Source: Marinobacterium sp. (GTDB taxonomy: Bacteria; Pseudomonadota; Gammaproteobacteria; Pseudomonadales; Balneatricaceae). Taken from it: a stretch of DNA of 64,000 nt. The stretch is taken from assembly GCA_025800125.1 (NCBI GenBank), contig JAOXSF010000035.1, positions 62,001-126,000 on the forward strand, written 5' to 3'. The notes below the pieces were generated by a model, which had not been told where the DNA came from, ran no database searches, and worked only from the letters and a program-made list of their open reading frames with translations. Position numbers and translations under genes: made by a program. This document shows positions 14,042 through 25,219 of this stretch, piece by piece (positions within the stretch are counted from its first letter, which is position 1; each line of letters opens with the position of its first letter).

Positions 14042-15055
14042 ATGGATAATTTTGACAAGGACTATAGTCAGGGAAGAGCAGATGATGCCGTTGAAGCATC
14101 TGCTGCATCTTCCAGACAGTATGCGGATGAAAGGGTAACAGAGCAGGAGTCTGGACCTGCGTTTCTCAACAGTGGTCGAGGACGCGGCAGTATGGCACAT
14201 AAGGATCTGATGAATGCCAAGACTCTGGATGCTACGCAGTTGTACCTGAACGAGATCGGTTTCTCACCACTGCTCAGTGCTGAGGAAGAGGTCTACTATT
14301 CACGTCGGGCATTACGAGGAGATGATGCCTCTCGCCAACGCATGATTGAGAGTAATCTGCGTTTGGTGGTTAAGATTTCCCGGCGTTACATCAACCGGGG
14401 GCTGACGTTACTGGATCTGATCGAGGAGGGCAATCTTGGCCTGATTCGAGCAGTGGAAAAATTTGATCCAGAGCGCGGTTTCCGTTTCTCTACCTACGCG
14501 ACCTGGTGGATTCGCCAGACTATTGAACGGGCGATCATGAACCAGACCCGAACGATTCGTCTGCCTATCCACGTTGTCAAGGAACTCAATGTCTATCTGC
14601 GTGCTGCACGTGAGCTGGCACAGAAGCTGGATCATGAACCGACGCCGGAAGAAATTGCAGCCGCTGTGGATAAGCCCGTTGAGACTGTTGAAAGAGTACT
14701 GGGGCTTAACGAGCGTGTCAGTTCCGTTGATACGCCTGTAGGTAAGGACTCTGACAAATCTTTACTGGATACCATTCCTGATCAGGACGGAGCGGACCCA
14801 GCGACTCTGCTGCAAAGCTCTAATATCAGTGGCAACCTTGATAGCTGGCTTGATCTGTTACCCGCCAAGCATGCTGAAGTACTCTGTCGGCGTTTTGGCT
14901 TGCGCGGTTACGAAATGAGTACGCTGGAAGATGTCGGTCGAGAAATTGGTCTCACCCGGGAGCGAGTGCGGCAAATTCAGGTAGAAGCGCTGCGTAAGCT
15001 GCGTGAAATCATTGAGAAAAATGGTCTGAATAGTGAGGACCTGTTACAGCAGTAA
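14042..15055 (+). CDS. rpoS: RNA polymerase sigma factor RpoS
   Basis: Stationary-phase and general stress sigma factor of 337 residues. Region 1.2 ([16 protein letters not shown]), region 2 ([31 protein letters not shown]), region 3 and region 4.2 helix-turn-helix ([19 protein letters not shown]) are all recognisable. The start ATG at 14042 has a strong AAGGGGGG ribosome site. It lies directly after nlpD and converges on mutS, with a perfect hairpin terminator between them. Confidence 0.98.
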   Translation: MDNFDKDYSQGRADDAVEASAASSRQYADERVTEQESGPAFLNSGRGRGSMAHKDLMNAKTLDATQLYLNEIGFSPLLSAEEEVYYSRRALRGDDASRQRMIESNLRLVVKISRRYINRGLTLLDLIEEGNLGLIRAVEKFDPERGFRFSTYATWWIRQTIERAIMNQTRTIRLPIHVVKELNVYLRAARELAQKLDHEPTPEEIAAAVDKPVETVERVLGLNERVSSVDTPVGKDSDKSLLDTIPDQDGADPATLLQSSNISGNLDSWLDLLPAKHAEVLCRRFGLRGYEMSTLEDVGREIGLTRERVRQIQVEALRKLREIIEKNGLNSEDLLQQ

Positions 15056-15095
15056 CGGAGTACTCCTGCCAGATTGTTAGACACAATACCTGAAT

Positions 15096-15123
15096 CACAA
15101 AGCCCTGTTCGCAGGGCTTTGTG
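15096..15123. terminator. Hairpin terminator between convergent rpoS and mutS
   Basis: A perfect 12-bp inverted repeat (CACAAAGCCCTG / CAGGGCTTTGTG) with a TTCG loop lies in the gap between the convergent rpoS and mutS genes. The T-rich part is within the 3' arm rather than a long free U tract. The symmetry suggests it serves both directions. Confidence 0.8.
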
Positions 15124-15182
15124 TTGTCTGGAGGCATCAGGTGTGAATGTACTTAATATTTTGTATAACACTGTTGTTCTGA

Positions 15183-17801
15183 TCAGAGCTGTTCTCTGAG
15201 CTGATATAGTGTCTCCAATGCTTGGCGTGGTGTCATATTGTCCGGGTCGAGTGTGCGCAGAGCTTCCAGCGCAGGGCTGGGGGAACAAGCAAACAGATCT
15301 GCCTGTGCCGGGCCCGGTGTGGTGTCTGTAGTCTCTTGCACTTCTGCTGGCTCGTTTGTCTCGCTGGCCAGATTATTGGCCGGTGGATGCTGCTCATCGT
15401 CTTCCAGTTGTACCAGCTTGTTACGTGCTGCCTGAATCACATCGCCAGGAACTCCTGCCAGTTGTGCGACCTGCAGGCCATAACTCTGACTGGCTGGGCC
15501 CTGCTGCACTTCATGCATAAAGACGATGTGATCATTATGCTCAACGGCGGTCAGGTGTACGTTAAAGACGCTGTTGTGCTGTTCGGGCAGTGCGGTCAGT
15601 TCAAAATAATGGGTCGCAAACAGAGTAAACGCCTGTACCTGTCGCGCCAGGTAGTCGGCTGCAGCCCAGGCCAGTGACAAGCCATCAAAAGTGCTGGTTC
15701 CACGGCCAACTTCATCCATCAGTACCAGTGAGCGGTCGGTTGCATTATTCAGAATGTTGGCAGTTTCTGTCATCTCTACCATGAAAGTGGATCGGCCACC
15801 GGCCAGATCGTCTGACGAACCCATACGGGTGAAAATACGATCAACCATGCCGATGGTTGCGTGGCTGGCAGGTACATAACTGCCGACATGAGCCAGTAGC
15901 GTGATCAGAGCGGCCTGGCGCATATAAGTAGATTTACCGCCCATGTTCGGGCCGGTAATAATCAGCATCCGGCGCTTTGGATCAAGTATCAGATTGTTTG
16001 GTACAAAAGGTTCGGTCAGTACCGATTCTACAACCGGGTGGCGGCCTGCCTGAATGTTCAGTTGTGGTGCCTCCATCAGCACCGGGGCTACATAATTTAG
16101 CAGGTCTGCGCGCTCCGCAAGGTTATTCAGTACGTCCAGTTCAGCTGTTGCTGCTGCACTGTCCTGAAGCACGGCCAAAAATTGTGCCAGCATGTCGATC
16201 AACGCTTCATAGAGTGCTTTTTCACGTGCAAGTGCCCGGCTTTTCGCAGAGAGCGCTTTATCTTCAAACTCTTTCAGCTCTGGAGTGATGAAGCGTTCAT
16301 TATTTTTCAGAGTCTGGCGACGGATATAATCAACCGGGGCCTGACCTGCTTGTGCTTTGGATATTTCGATGTAGTAACCATGTACCCGGTTATAGCCAAC
16401 TTTCAATGTTGGAATGCCCGTACGTTCCCGTTCTCTGGTTTCCATCTCAACCAGATAGGCCCCCGCGTTTTCGCTGATACCGCGCAGCTCATCCAGTTCA
16501 CTGTCATAGCCTTCTGCAATCACTCCGCCGTCGCGGATGACCATCGGTGGGTTTTCTACAATAGCGCGGGTCAGCAGGGTTGCCAGGTCGTCAAATGTGC
16601 TGATCTGCTGGGCCAGTTCCGCCAGCCTTGGTGCATCGTTTTCCTGCAATTGTGACTGAATTTCTGGCAGTGTCTGTAGCGCATTTTTCAGGCGTTCCAG
16701 ATCTCTGGGGCGCGCAGAGCGTAGCGCGATACGAGTCAGAATACGTTCGGTATCACCAATCTTTCGCAGGGAGCTACCCATTTCTTCGTAGCGGTAGTTA
16801 TCTTTCAGCCAGCGTAGTGCGCCCTGACGTGCCATCAAAACATCACGACTGCACAGTGGGCGGTTCAGCCAGCGTCGTAACAAACGGCTACCCATCGGGG
16901 TTCTACACTTATCGATTACGGATGCCAGCGTGTTGTCTCGCCCCCCTGCCAGGTTCTGGTCAATTTCCAGATTACGGCGGGTGGCAGCATCGAGTTGTAC
17001 ACTTTCGCTGCGCTGTTCAATCTGCAACCGGCGAATATGAGGTAGCTCGTTGCGCTGGGTATCTTTGGCATATTGCAGCAAGCAGCCTGCTGCACAGAGT
17101 GCAAGCAGCATGTGGTCACAGCCAAAGCCACTGAGCTCCTGCACTTTGAAGTGTTGGCAGAGCTGGCGTTGTGCTGACTCCAGCTCAAAATGCCAGGGAG
17201 CCTGGGCGCGCAGGCCGTTGCGTCCTTCAAGTACGGTATGAAGGTTGCCGCTCTCCTCATTATAGAGTAGCTCGGCGGGTTTCAGACGTTCCAACTCACT
17301 GTGTAGCGCTTCTTCCCCCTCTACTTCAGTGAGACTGAAACGGCCACCACTGATGTCCATGATTGCCAGACCGTAGCCATCGTCATGTTGATGAATTGCC
17401 ATCAGCAGGTTATCACGACCCTCTTCCAGCAACGCCTCATCACTGAGTGTTCCCGGAGTAACGACACGTACAACTTTACGTTCTACTGGCCCTTTGCTGG
17501 TGGCTGGGTCACCTACCTGTTCACAGATGGCGACAGACTGTCCTTCGCGCACAATACGCGCAATGTAGCCTTCAGCGGCGTGGTATGGCACACCAGCCAT
17601 CGGGATTGGCTCGCCACCTGATTTGCCGCGGGCGGTCAGTGAGATGTCCAGAAGGTCGGCAGCTTTCTTTGCATCGTCATAGAACAGTTCATAGAAATCG
17701 CCCATCCGGTAGAATAAAAGCTGTTCCGAATGGCTGGCTTTGATCCGCAGATACTGCTGCATCATGGGAGTGTGTTTTGTGGCTGCGGCCTGACTGGTCA
17801 T
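15183..17801 (-). CDS. mutS: DNA mismatch repair protein MutS
   Basis: Mismatch-recognition ATPase of 872 residues. The N-terminal mismatch-binding domain has the Phe-x-Glu type motif in [15 protein letters not shown]. The Walker A motif GPNMGGKST is near residue 616, Walker B follows ([16 protein letters not shown]), and a C-terminal tail for tetramerisation and beta-clamp contact is present. It is divergent from pncC and convergent with rpoS. This rpoS/mutS/pncC/recA order is conserved in pseudomonads, but fdxA, usually found after rpoS there, is absent. Confidence 0.98.
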   Translation of the reverse strand: MTSQAAATKHTPMMQQYLRIKASHSEQLLFYRMGDFYELFYDDAKKAADLLDISLTARGKSGGEPIPMAGVPYHAAEGYIARIVREGQSVAICEQVGDPATSKGPVERKVVRVVTPGTLSDEALLEEGRDNLLMAIHQHDDGYGLAIMDISGGRFSLTEVEGEEALHSELERLKPAELLYNEESGNLHTVLEGRNGLRAQAPWHFELESAQRQLCQHFKVQELSGFGCDHMLLALCAAGCLLQYAKDTQRNELPHIRRLQIEQRSESVQLDAATRRNLEIDQNLAGGRDNTLASVIDKCRTPMGSRLLRRWLNRPLCSRDVLMARQGALRWLKDNYRYEEMGSSLRKIGDTERILTRIALRSARPRDLERLKNALQTLPEIQSQLQENDAPRLAELAQQISTFDDLATLLTRAIVENPPMVIRDGGVIAEGYDSELDELRGISENAGAYLVEMETRERERTGIPTLKVGYNRVHGYYIEISKAQAGQAPVDYIRRQTLKNNERFITPELKEFEDKALSAKSRALAREKALYEALIDMLAQFLAVLQDSAAATAELDVLNNLAERADLLNYVAPVLMEAPQLNIQAGRHPVVESVLTEPFVPNNLILDPKRRMLIITGPNMGGKSTYMRQAALITLLAHVGSYVPASHATIGMVDRIFTRMGSSDDLAGGRSTFMVEMTETANILNNATDRSLVLMDEVGRGTSTFDGLSLAWAAADYLARQVQAFTLFATHYFELTALPEQHNSVFNVHLTAVEHNDHIVFMHEVQQGPASQSYGLQVAQLAGVPGDVIQAARNKLVQLEDDEQHPPANNLASETNEPAEVQETTDTTPGPAQADLFACSPSPALEALRTLDPDNMTPRQALETLYQLREQL

Positions 17802-17919
17802 GGTTGAAACGTGCTCACCTTGTTGAAATTACCCGAAGGCGGGGGTATTAAATGGGGTATTGTACGTTACTTGAAAGCTTCATGTACTGATCGCCGGGGA
17901 GCCTGGCTAAGGATGTAAT

Positions 17920-18411
17920 ATGAAAGATCTGGCACAGAAAACAGCCGACGCATTGCAGAGTCGAGGCTTGAAAATTTCTACTGCCGAGTCCTGTACCGGG
18001 GGCTGGATTGCTCGTGAATTGACTTCGATTGCAGGCAGCTCTAGCTGGTTTGATTGTGGTTTTGTCAGCTACTCTGACAAGGCCAAGCAGCGTATGCTGG
18101 GGGTAGATGAACAGCTGCTGAAAGCTCAGGGTGCTGTGTCCGAAGCAGTCGTCAGCCAGATGGCAATTGGCGCGTTGCAGAATAGCGAAGCAGATCTTGC
18201 CGTTGCTGTCTGTGGGTTTGCAGGCCCTTATACGCCTTCAACAGCAGAGCAGTTGACAGAAAAACCGGTGGGCACTATGTATTTTGCATGGGCAGTGCGA
18301 GGACAACCGGTAGTAACCTGTCTGAGCTATTTCAGTGGTGAGCGCGAAGAAGTACGTAAGCAGGCCGTACAGCAGGCCCTGGATGGCATTATGGCGTATA
18401 TGCCGAAATAG
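17920..18411 (+). CDS. pncC: CinA C-terminal family protein, PncC-type nicotinamide-nucleotide amidase
   Basis: The 163-residue length and motifs STAESCTGGWIA and GAVSEAVV place it in the CinA C-terminal domain family, whose E. coli member deamidates NMN in pyridine nucleotide salvage. The usual SGIAGPxGG...KPVGTV loop is altered here to CGFAGPYTPSTAEQLTEKPV. That changes the conserved Ser-Gly to Cys-Gly, loses the double Gly and lengthens the loop, so activity should not be assumed. It is the gene immediately before recA, a conserved position. Confidence 0.85.
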   Translation: MKDLAQKTADALQSRGLKISTAESCTGGWIARELTSIAGSSSWFDCGFVSYSDKAKQRMLGVDEQLLKAQGAVSEAVVSQMAIGALQNSEADLAVAVCGFAGPYTPSTAEQLTEKPVGTMYFAWAVRGQPVVTCLSYFSGEREEVRKQAVQQALDGIMAYMPK

Positions 18412-18537
18412 CATTATCTCGTAAGCGGTGTTCGCACAGGGCGTGCCTGTTTGTACCGACAACGTCATGTGCTGTCTTATCTGTTGCAGTATTTATCTTC
18501 TCCACCAGACTTGCATTCAGTTGGGGATCTGAAATAA

Positions 18538-18557
18538 TACTGTCCATTCATACAGTA
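18538..18557 (+). promoter_or_regulatory. LexA (SOS) box upstream of recA
   Basis: TACTGT-N8-ACAGTA, a perfect 6+6 palindrome fitting the gammaproteobacterial consensus CTGT-N8-ACAG. It lies 29-48 nt before the recA start. It implies LexA repression of recA and damage induction. Confidence 0.95.
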
Positions 18558-18585
18558 CTTTATACAGTCTAACCGGAAGGCCCGC

Positions 18586-19623
18586 ATGGATCAGAATCGT
18601 CAGAAAGCGCTTGATGCAGCGCTGTCACAGATCGAACGTCAGTTCGGTAAAGGTGCAGTTATGAAGATGGGTGATCAGCCACGTGAGGCGATCCCGTCTG
18701 TTTCTACTGGCTCATTGGGGCTGGACATTGCACTGGGCATTGGTGGCCTGCCCTATGGTCGTATTGTTGAAATTTACGGCCCTGAGTCTTCCGGTAAAAC
18801 CACCCTGACGCTACAGGTTATCGCAGAGGCGCAGAAAGAAGGTAAAAGCTGTGCATTTGTTGATGCTGAACATGCACTGGATCCGATTTATGCGGAAAAG
18901 CTGGGTGTCAATGTTAATGACCTGCTGGTTTCTCAGCCAGATACCGGCGAACAGGCTCTGGAAATTACCGATATGCTGGTGCGTTCCAACGCTGTGGATG
19001 TCATCATCGTTGACTCTGTTGCAGCGCTGACTCCGAAGGCAGAGATCGAAGGTGAGATGGGGGATTCCCACGTTGGCTTGCAGGCTCGCCTGATGTCTCA
19101 GGCATTGCGTAAACTGACCGGTAGTGTGAAAAACGCAGGCTGTCTGCTGGTATTTATCAACCAGATCCGTATGAAGATCGGAGTGATGTTTGGTAACCCG
19201 GAAACTACAACGGGTGGTAATGCGCTGAAGTTCTACTCCTCTGTTCGGCTGGATATTCGTCGTACCGGTGCTGTAAAGCAGGCTGATGAAGTGATCGGTA
19301 ACGAAACCCGTGTCAAGGTGGTGAAAAACAAGGTGTCGCCACCGTTCCGTCAGGCTGAGTTCCAGATCCTGTACGGGCGTGGTATCTACCATATGGGTGA
19401 AGTGATTGACCTGGGGGTAAAAGAAAAACTGATCGACAAGTCTGGCGCCTGGTATGCTTATAAAGGTGACAAAATAGGTCAGGGTAAAGCGAATGCGGCG
19501 AAATATCTTGAGGAAAACCCTGATATCGCCAATGAAATTGAAACCGAGATCCGTGCCCGTTTGCTGACTGTTGCGCAGCCCGTAGAAGAAGGTGATAAGG
19601 ATGCGCCACAGCTTGATCTGTAA
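18586..19623 (+). CDS. recA: Recombinase RecA
   Basis: Strand-exchange ATPase and LexA coprotease. It has 345 residues, Walker [10 protein letters not shown] near residues 66-74, and the conserved VDAEHALDP and [20 protein letters not shown] (L2 loop) blocks. GGAAGG precedes the ATG, and a LexA box lies just upstream. It is followed by an intrinsic terminator and then recX. Confidence 0.99.
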   Translation: MDQNRQKALDAALSQIERQFGKGAVMKMGDQPREAIPSVSTGSLGLDIALGIGGLPYGRIVEIYGPESSGKTTLTLQVIAEAQKEGKSCAFVDAEHALDPIYAEKLGVNVNDLLVSQPDTGEQALEITDMLVRSNAVDVIIVDSVAALTPKAEIEGEMGDSHVGLQARLMSQALRKLTGSVKNAGCLLVFINQIRMKIGVMFGNPETTTGGNALKFYSSVRLDIRRTGAVKQADEVIGNETRVKVVKNKVSPPFRQAEFQILYGRGIYHMGEVIDLGVKEKLIDKSGAWYAYKGDKIGQGKANAAKYLEENPDIANEIETEIRARLLTVAQPVEEGDKDAPQLDL

Positions 19624-19680
19624 ACACCGATTGAACGATAGTCGCCAGATCTGCAAATTGTGGTGAGTGTTCAGAATATG

Positions 19681-19703
19681 AGGGAGCTTTGGCTCCCTTT
19701 TTT
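19681..19703 (+). terminator. Rho-independent terminator after recA
   Basis: AGGGAGC / GCTCCCT stem with a TTTG loop, followed by T6. It lies between recA and recX, so recX expression probably depends on read-through or its own promoter. Confidence 0.93.
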
Positions 19704-19768
19704 ATTGATAGTCTTTTATCAGACAGCTTTAGCTGGGCAGATGTATTGGCTATCCGGAGGAGGCTGTC

Positions 19769-20236
19769 GTGACAGACCTGCAGGCGCAGCGCAGTGAAAT
19801 ACGCAATCGGATATTCCGGCTGCTGGGGCGGCGTGAATATTCGTTAAAAGAGTTGCACCAGAAACTGGGTGTTGGTCATCCGTCGGCAATGATTGATGAG
19901 GTGCTGACTCAGATGGTTGCAGAGGGTTACCAGAGTGATCGACGTTTCTGTGAAGTTTATCTGCGTAACCGGGTTGGACAGTATTATGGCCTTAACCGGG
20001 TACGGCAGGATATGAGGCAGAAAGGCATTGCTGCCAGCATGTTGACTGAAGTCCTGGAAGAGCAGGCGCCGGACTGGTACGAGCTGGCGTTACAGGCACG
20101 GTTACGGCGCTTTCCTGAGCCTGATCGTACAGACCGTAAACAAGGAGCAAAAATTCTGCGTCATCTGCTGCAGCGTGGTTTCAATATGGATGAAGCACGC
20201 TATGCCCTGGATACCGACCCGGAAGATTCCTGGTAA
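19769..20236 (+). CDS. recX: Regulatory protein RecX
   Basis: Modulator that inhibits RecA filament growth. The 155-residue protein has the three-helix repeats of the family: LLGRREYSLKELHQKL, VLTQMVAEGYQSDRRFCEVY, and the C-terminal LLQRGFNMDEARYAL. It starts with GTG at 19769 with a strong GGAGGAGG ribosome site. Position right after recA supports the call. Confidence 0.93.
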   Translation: MTDLQAQRSEIRNRIFRLLGRREYSLKELHQKLGVGHPSAMIDEVLTQMVAEGYQSDRRFCEVYLRNRVGQYYGLNRVRQDMRQKGIAASMLTEVLEEQAPDWYELALQARLRRFPEPDRTDRKQGAKILRHLLQRGFNMDEARYALDTDPEDSW

Positions 20237-20569
20237 TGTCCAGCAATAAATAACTTCTATAGATTAAGTAGAGGTAAATATAGTCTTTGTTTAAGATGAC
20301 TTTTTATGTTTGTCTTCATGCGCTGTCGGTCTTCTTTGGTTAGCTGCTTTACACTGTCGTATCATCGTCAGGTGTGGGTATAACTATGTATGGCATGGGC
20401 TGTATAAAAGCGTCGCTGAATGGCCATTTCAAAACAGTCGTACAATTTCTATCCACGATATATAATGTGCGCCATTTTTTGCGACGTTCCTGCACAGCGT
20501 CAGCAGGAGCCAGAACACTCGCGCTTTAGAGGCGCTTATTCAGAACGGATACGCTGACGGTTAATGCCT
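20237..20569 (+). promoter_or_regulatory. alaS upstream region with candidate promoter
   Basis: About 330 bp without a gene. A consensus -10 hexamer TATAAT is at 20461-20466, about 100 nt before alaS, but no good -35 is seen at 16-18 bp spacing. A short inverted repeat (TCCTGC...GCAGGA around 20489-20510) follows in the leader. I see no T-box or known riboswitch. Confidence 0.4.
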
Positions 20570-23134
20570 ATGAAATACATGACAAGTGCCGAAATACGCC
20601 AGGCATTCCTGGATTACTTTAATCAGCAGGGTCACGAGGTGGTGGCCAGTAGTTCGCTGATTCCGGCTAATGACCCGACGTTGATGTTTACCAACGCCGG
20701 TATGGTGCAGTTCAAGGATGTATTCCTGGGCACCGACAAACGCAACTACACCCGTGCCACGACATCACAGCGTTGTGTACGTGCCGGTGGTAAGCATAAC
20801 GACCTGGAAAATGTAGGTTATACCGCGCGTCACCATACTTTCTTCGAAATGCTGGGTAACTTCAGCTTTGGTGATTACTTCAAGCGTGAAGCGATTGGTT
20901 TTGCCTGGACGTTCCTGACAGAGGTGCTGGGCCTGCCAAAAGACCGTCTGTGGGTAACTGTTCACTACTCCGATGATGAGGCTGAGCGCATCTGGAAGGA
21001 AGAGATTGGCGTTGATCCAGAGCGTTTCTCGAAACTGGATGAAGATAACTTCTGGTCAATGGGTGATACAGGACCGTGTGGTCCTTGTACCGAAATTTTC
21101 TTTGACCATGGTGCTGATGTCTGGGGTGGCCCTCCGGGCTCTCCAGAAGAAGATGGTGACCGCTACATCGAGATCTGGAACGTTGTATTCATGCAGTACA
21201 ACCGCGATGCAGCAGGTGAAATGACGCCATTGCCCAAACCGTCTGTAGACACTGGCATGGGCCTTGAGCGTATTGCTGCTGTGATGCAGAACGTCCACTC
21301 CAACTATGAGATCGACCTGTTCCAGAATCTGTTGCAGGCTGCGGCTGTGGCTGTTGGCACTGAAGAAAAAGATAGCAAATCTTTACGTGTAATTGCTGAT
21401 CATATCCGTTCCTGCGCCTTCCTGATTTCTGACGGTGTACTGCCATCCAATGAAGGCGCGGGCTACGTTCTGCGTCGTATTATCCGTCGTGCTGTACGTC
21501 ATGGTAACAAGATGGGTGCCAGCGGTGCATTCTTCCATCAACTGGTGGCTGCGCTGGCAAGCGAGATGGGAGCTGCCTACCCTGAACTGGTAGAGCAGCA
21601 GGCTCAGATTGAGAAAGTCTTGCTCAAAGAAGAACAGCAGTTTGCCAAAACACTGGATCATGGCATGCGCCTGTTGCAGGAAAGCATTGATAATCTGGAC
21701 GGTACGGTTATCTCCGGCGAAACAGCGTTCAAGCTGTATGATACCTACGGCTTCCCGTCTGATCTGACGGCTGATGTTGCCCGTGAGCATGAGCTGACGG
21801 TTGACATGAACGGCTTTGAGCGCGAGATGGAAGCACAGCGTGAACGCGCTCGTGCTGCAGGCAAATTCGCTGTCGACTACAACGATGCGATCCGCCTGGA
21901 AGGTGAAACCGAATTTACGGGTTATGAAACGCTGGCAGGTGAGTCTGCCACCGTTGTGGCGTTGTTCAGTGATGGTGCTGAAGTTAACGCACTGAATGCC
22001 GGAGAAAGTGGGCTGGTAGTGCTGGATGAAACACCGTTCTATGCTGAGTCTGGTGGTCAGGTCGGTGATACCGGCGCGTTGACTGCAGCAGGTATGGCGT
22101 TCCAGGTTAAAGACTGTACCAAAGAAGGTAAAAATAACCTGCACCACGGCCAGCTAAGCGAAGGGTCATTGAAGGTGGGTGACAAGGTTGCACCGCAGGT
22201 AAATGCGGAGCGTCGACAGGCGATTGCACTGAACCATTCGGCAACACATCTGCTGCATGAAGCACTGCGTATTGTGCTGGGCAGTCACGTTCAGCAGAAA
22301 GGTTCTCTGAATGATGATCAACGTCTGCGTTTTGATTTTTCGCACTTTGAGGCTGTTACTCCTGAACAGCTGGCTGAAGTAGAGAAAATCGTCAACGATC
22401 AGATCCGTGCTAACACTGCTGTCGTTACTGAAATCATGGAGATTGAGGCAGCGAAAGCTAAAGGTGCTGCAGCGCTGTTTGGTGAAAAGTACGACGATGT
22501 TGTACGTGTACTTTCCATGGGTGGTGATTTCTCTGTTGAGCTTTGTGGTGGTACTCATGCCAAGCGTACAGGTGATCTTGGTCTGCTGAAAATCACCTCT
22601 GAAGGCGGTGTTGCTGCGGGGGTCCGTCGTATTGAGGCGGTGACCGGTATCGGTGCGCTGGCGCACTATGCCGATGTGCAGGCACAGCTGGAGCAGAAAC
22701 TGCAGGATCAGCAGGCTAAAGCCCGTCAGCTGGAAAAAGATCTGGAGCAGATGAAAGCGAAGCTGGCGGCGGCTAAGGGATCTGATCTGCTGGGTAACGC
22801 GGTTGAAGTTAAAGGTATCAAGGTGCTGGCTGCACAGCTGGAAGGTGTCGAGCCAAAAGCACTACGTGACACTATTGATCAGCTTAAGAGCAAGCTGGGT
22901 AGTGGTGTTGTGGTACTGGCTGCGGCAGGTGATGACAAGGTATCACTGGCTGCAGGTGTCACCAAAGATTTAACCGGCCAGGTGAAGGCTGGTGATCTGA
23001 TCCGTGAGCTGACAGCTAAGCTGGGTGGTAAGGGAGGTGGTCGCCCTGACTTTGCTCAGGGTGGTGGTACAGACATGTCAGCGCTGCCTGCTGTGCTGGA
23101 TTCAGTGCCTGAGCTGGTCGAAGCCGCTCTCTGA
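20570..23134 (+). CDS. alaS: Alanyl-tRNA synthetase
   Basis: Charges tRNA-Ala and clears Ser/Gly mischarging. The catalytic class II core ([37 protein letters not shown]) is present, as is the editing domain with zinc ligands HSATH (near residue 557) and CGGTH (near 659). A coiled-coil and C-Ala domain end the protein. Three in-frame ATGs occur (20564, 20570, 20579); 20570 is chosen because a GACGG site lies 9 nt upstream. The total is about 854 residues. It precedes lysC, as in Pseudomonas. Confidence 0.97.
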   Translation: MKYMTSAEIRQAFLDYFNQQGHEVVASSSLIPANDPTLMFTNAGMVQFKDVFLGTDKRNYTRATTSQRCVRAGGKHNDLENVGYTARHHTFFEMLGNFSFGDYFKREAIGFAWTFLTEVLGLPKDRLWVTVHYSDDEAERIWKEEIGVDPERFSKLDEDNFWSMGDTGPCGPCTEIFFDHGADVWGGPPGSPEEDGDRYIEIWNVVFMQYNRDAAGEMTPLPKPSVDTGMGLERIAAVMQNVHSNYEIDLFQNLLQAAAVAVGTEEKDSKSLRVIADHIRSCAFLISDGVLPSNEGAGYVLRRIIRRAVRHGNKMGASGAFFHQLVAALASEMGAAYPELVEQQAQIEKVLLKEEQQFAKTLDHGMRLLQESIDNLDGTVISGETAFKLYDTYGFPSDLTADVAREHELTVDMNGFEREMEAQRERARAAGKFAVDYNDAIRLEGETEFTGYETLAGESATVVALFSDGAEVNALNAGESGLVVLDETPFYAESGGQVGDTGALTAAGMAFQVKDCTKEGKNNLHHGQLSEGSLKVGDKVAPQVNAERRQAIALNHSATHLLHEALRIVLGSHVQQKGSLNDDQRLRFDFSHFEAVTPEQLAEVEKIVNDQIRANTAVVTEIMEIEAAKAKGAAALFGEKYDDVVRVLSMGGDFSVELCGGTHAKRTGDLGLLKITSEGGVAAGVRRIEAVTGIGALAHYADVQAQLEQKLQDQQAKARQLEKDLEQMKAKLAAAKGSDLLGNAVEVKGIKVLAAQLEGVEPKALRDTIDQLKSKLGSGVVVLAAAGDDKVSLAAGVTKDLTGQVKAGDLIRELTAKLGGKGGGRPDFAQGGGTDMSALPAVLDSVPELVEAAL

Positions 23135-23184
23135 ACTGGCAGTTTTCCTGAAGTTGACAGTTCTCTATGAGTTCTCACGTATCG

Positions 23185-23208
23185 AGCAGCCAGCTATTGC
23201 TGGCTGCT
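23185..23208. repeat. Perfect inverted repeat between alaS and lysC
   Basis: A 10-bp perfect stem AGCAGCCAGC / GCTGGCTGCT with a TATT loop, 50 nt after alaS and 30 nt before lysC. There is no T tract after it, so it is not a classical terminator. It could be an RNA stability or attenuation element. Confidence 0.7.
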
Positions 23209-23237
23209 GACTGCAGTTATCGAACAGGCAGGCGATC

Positions 23238-24476
23238 ATGGCGTTATATGTACACAAATATGGTGGTACTTCGGTGGGCTCTGTGGAGCGCATAGAAGCC
23301 GTTGCTGATAAGCTGAAGGCATTTCGTGCACAGGGGCATGATCTGGTAGTCGTCGTTTCGGCCATGAGTGGTGAAACCAATCGCCTGATTGGATTAGCGC
23401 AACAGATTAATGAGCGTCCGACACCCCGTGAAATGGATGTGCTTGTGTCTACGGGTGAGCAGGTGACCATTGCACTGCTGTGTATGGCGCTGGATCGACG
23501 AGGTCTGGCTGCGCGATCTTATACGGGATCTCAGGTGCGTATAACCACCGACAGCACGCATGGTAAGGCACGTATTCAGCAGATTGATACCGAACGGATG
23601 CGTACTGATCTGGATGCAGGCCGCATTGTGGTGGTTGCAGGCTTTCAGGGGGCTGATGAAGACGGCAATATCACAACACTGGGGCGCGGTGGTTCAGATA
23701 CCACCGGCGTGGCATTGGCAGCGGCATTGCAGGCTGATGAATGCCAGATTTACACGGATGTCGATGGTGTTTACACCACTGACCCACGGGTAGTGGATAG
23801 TGCCAGGCGTCTTGACCGGATTACTTTTGAGGAGATGCTGGAAATGGCCAGTCTCGGCTCTAAAGTGTTACAGATTCGTTCGGTTGAATTTGCGGGCAAA
23901 TATAACGTACCGCTACGGGTGTTATCCAGCTTTACGGATGGCCCCGGTACTCTGATTACAACTGAGGATGATGATAGCGTGGAAAAGCCGGTTATCTCTG
24001 GTATTGCGTTTAATCGCGATGAAGCCAAACTGACGATTCAGGGGGTGCCTGATACACCCGGTGTTGCCTCTCGCATTCTTGGGCCGATCAGTGCGGCCAG
24101 CATTGAAGTAGATATGATTCTGCAGAATATCGCGGAAGAGCAGAAAACTGACTTCACTTTCTCTGTGCATCGTAATGACTTTGATCAGGCGCAATCCATT
24201 TTGCAGCAGGTTATGGCTGAACTGGGCGCGCGTAGTGTGGTCGGAGATAACAGAATCGCCAAGGTTTCGATTGTTGGCGTAGGTATGCGCTCCCATGCGG
24301 GTGTTGCAAGCAAAATGTTTGATGCGCTTGCGCAAGAGGGCATTAATATTCAGATGATCTCGACCTCGGAAATAAAGGTGTCGATTGTTGTGGCTGAGAA
24401 ATATCTGGAACTCGCTGTACGAGCACTGCATTCTGCTTTCGAGCTTGATGTTGCTGATGTCGTCAGCGAAAGCTGA
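23238..24476 (+). CDS. lysC: Aspartate kinase
   Basis: First step of the aspartate family (Lys, Thr, Met, diaminopimelate): aspartate to aspartyl phosphate. The 412-residue monofunctional type begins with the nucleotide-binding VHKYGGTSVGS. The kinase domain includes GRGGSDTTGVALAAAL, and the C-terminal half has two ACT domains for feedback control. It lies between alaS and csrA, the same order as in Pseudomonas. Confidence 0.96.
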   Translation: MALYVHKYGGTSVGSVERIEAVADKLKAFRAQGHDLVVVVSAMSGETNRLIGLAQQINERPTPREMDVLVSTGEQVTIALLCMALDRRGLAARSYTGSQVRITTDSTHGKARIQQIDTERMRTDLDAGRIVVVAGFQGADEDGNITTLGRGGSDTTGVALAAALQADECQIYTDVDGVYTTDPRVVDSARRLDRITFEEMLEMASLGSKVLQIRSVEFAGKYNVPLRVLSSFTDGPGTLITTEDDDSVEKPVISGIAFNRDEAKLTIQGVPDTPGVASRILGPISAASIEVDMILQNIAEEQKTDFTFSVHRNDFDQAQSILQQVMAELGARSVVGDNRIAKVSIVGVGMRSHAGVASKMFDALAQEGINIQMISTSEIKVSIVVAEKYLELAVRALHSAFELDVADVVSES

Positions 24477-24567
24477 AAGAACTGTCTGACAGGCTTTGCC
24501 TGCTGATTCCTCTCAGCTCGATGGTAAAGGTCAGTCTATAGTTAGTTCAGTACATTAAATAGCCGTT

Positions 24568-24602
24568 ACGCCTCCGTTGTCGTTTTCAGCGCTCGGAGGC
24601 GT
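24568..24602. repeat. Inverted repeat in lysC-csrA gap
   Basis: ACGCCTCCG / CGGAGGCGT, a 9-bp perfect stem with a 17-nt loop, 91 nt after lysC. A weak T run (GATTTTAC) follows. It may end the lysC transcript or form part of the csrA leader. Confidence 0.5.
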
Positions 24603-24671
24603 GATTTTACTGGCTACAGGACGCAGAGCCTGAGTCAGGCAAGAAGGAATATCATAAGGAGATCCAACACA

Positions 24672-24860
24672 ATGCTGATTCTTACCCGCCGTGTAGGCGA
24701 AACTCTGATGGTTGGTGATGACGTCACCGTAACAGTACTGGGTGTAAAAGGTAATCAGGTACGTATCGGTGTGAATGCACCAAAAGATGTTTCTGTTCAC
24801 CGTGAAGAGATTTATCAACGCATCCAGCGCGAAAAATCGGCAGGCGACGCGCAGGAATAA
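24672..24860 (+). CDS. csrA: Carbon storage regulator CsrA/RsmA
   Basis: Dimeric RNA-binding translational regulator that recognises GGA motifs. The 62-residue sequence starts [18 protein letters not shown] and contains the conserved [11 protein letters not shown] segment. It has a strong AAGGAG ribosome site. It lies directly upstream of tRNA-Ser and tRNA-Arg, as rsmA does in Pseudomonas. Confidence 0.98.
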   Translation: MLILTRRVGETLMVGDDVTVTVLGVKGNQVRIGVNAPKDVSVHREEIYQRIQREKSAGDAQE

Positions 24861-24877
24861 TTTTTTGAAAAAAAGCG

Positions 24878-24905
24878 TTGCAATCTGAAATCAGATCATT
24901 AAGAT
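24878..24905 (+). promoter_or_regulatory. Candidate promoter for tRNA-Ser/tRNA-Arg
   Basis: TTGCAA (24878-24883) and TAAGAT (24900-24905) with a 16-bp spacer, about 17 nt before tRNA-Ser. Each hexamer departs from consensus, so this is moderate support. Confidence 0.45.
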
Positions 24906-24921
24906 ACGTCTCCGTTGTCGC

Positions 24922-25009
24922 GGTGAGATGGCCGAGTGGCTGAAGGCGCGCCCCTGCTAAGGGCGTATATCGCAAGGTATCGAGGGTTCGAATCCCTCTC
25001 TCACCGCCA
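24922..25009 (+). tRNA. tRNA-Ser (GCT)
   Basis: 88-nt type II tRNA with acceptor stem GGTGAGA / TCTCACC, anticodon GCT at 24956-24958, a long variable arm, T loop GGTTCGAATCC and encoded CCA. It reads AGC/AGU. Confidence 0.97.
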
Positions 25010-25024
25010 TTTACGACACACTAA

Positions 25025-25101
25025 GCGCCCGTAGCTCAGCTGGATAGAGTACCTGGCTACGAACCAGGCGGTCAGAGGTTCGAATCCTCTCGGGCGCGCC
25101 A
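25025..25101 (+). tRNA. tRNA-Arg (ACG)
   Basis: 77-nt tRNA with acceptor GCGCCCG / CGGGCGC, anticodon ACG at 25059-25061 (A34 expected to become inosine) and encoded CCA. It lies 15 nt after tRNA-Ser and is probably co-transcribed. Confidence 0.97.
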
Positions 25102-25219
25102 CTTTCTATTCTCTGTCTCTTCTTTTGCACTTTTTTGCGATATTCCCTTTCACTTCTTCATCGAAACGATAGTCGGTATAATTCAGTCCTTTGTTTTTCC
25201 GTCTTCGGTAGCCTGTTCG

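Noticed and set aside
20237-20569. T-box or other riboswitch upstream of alaS
   Set aside because: No T-box sequence or known aptamer fold is visible, only a short inverted repeat.
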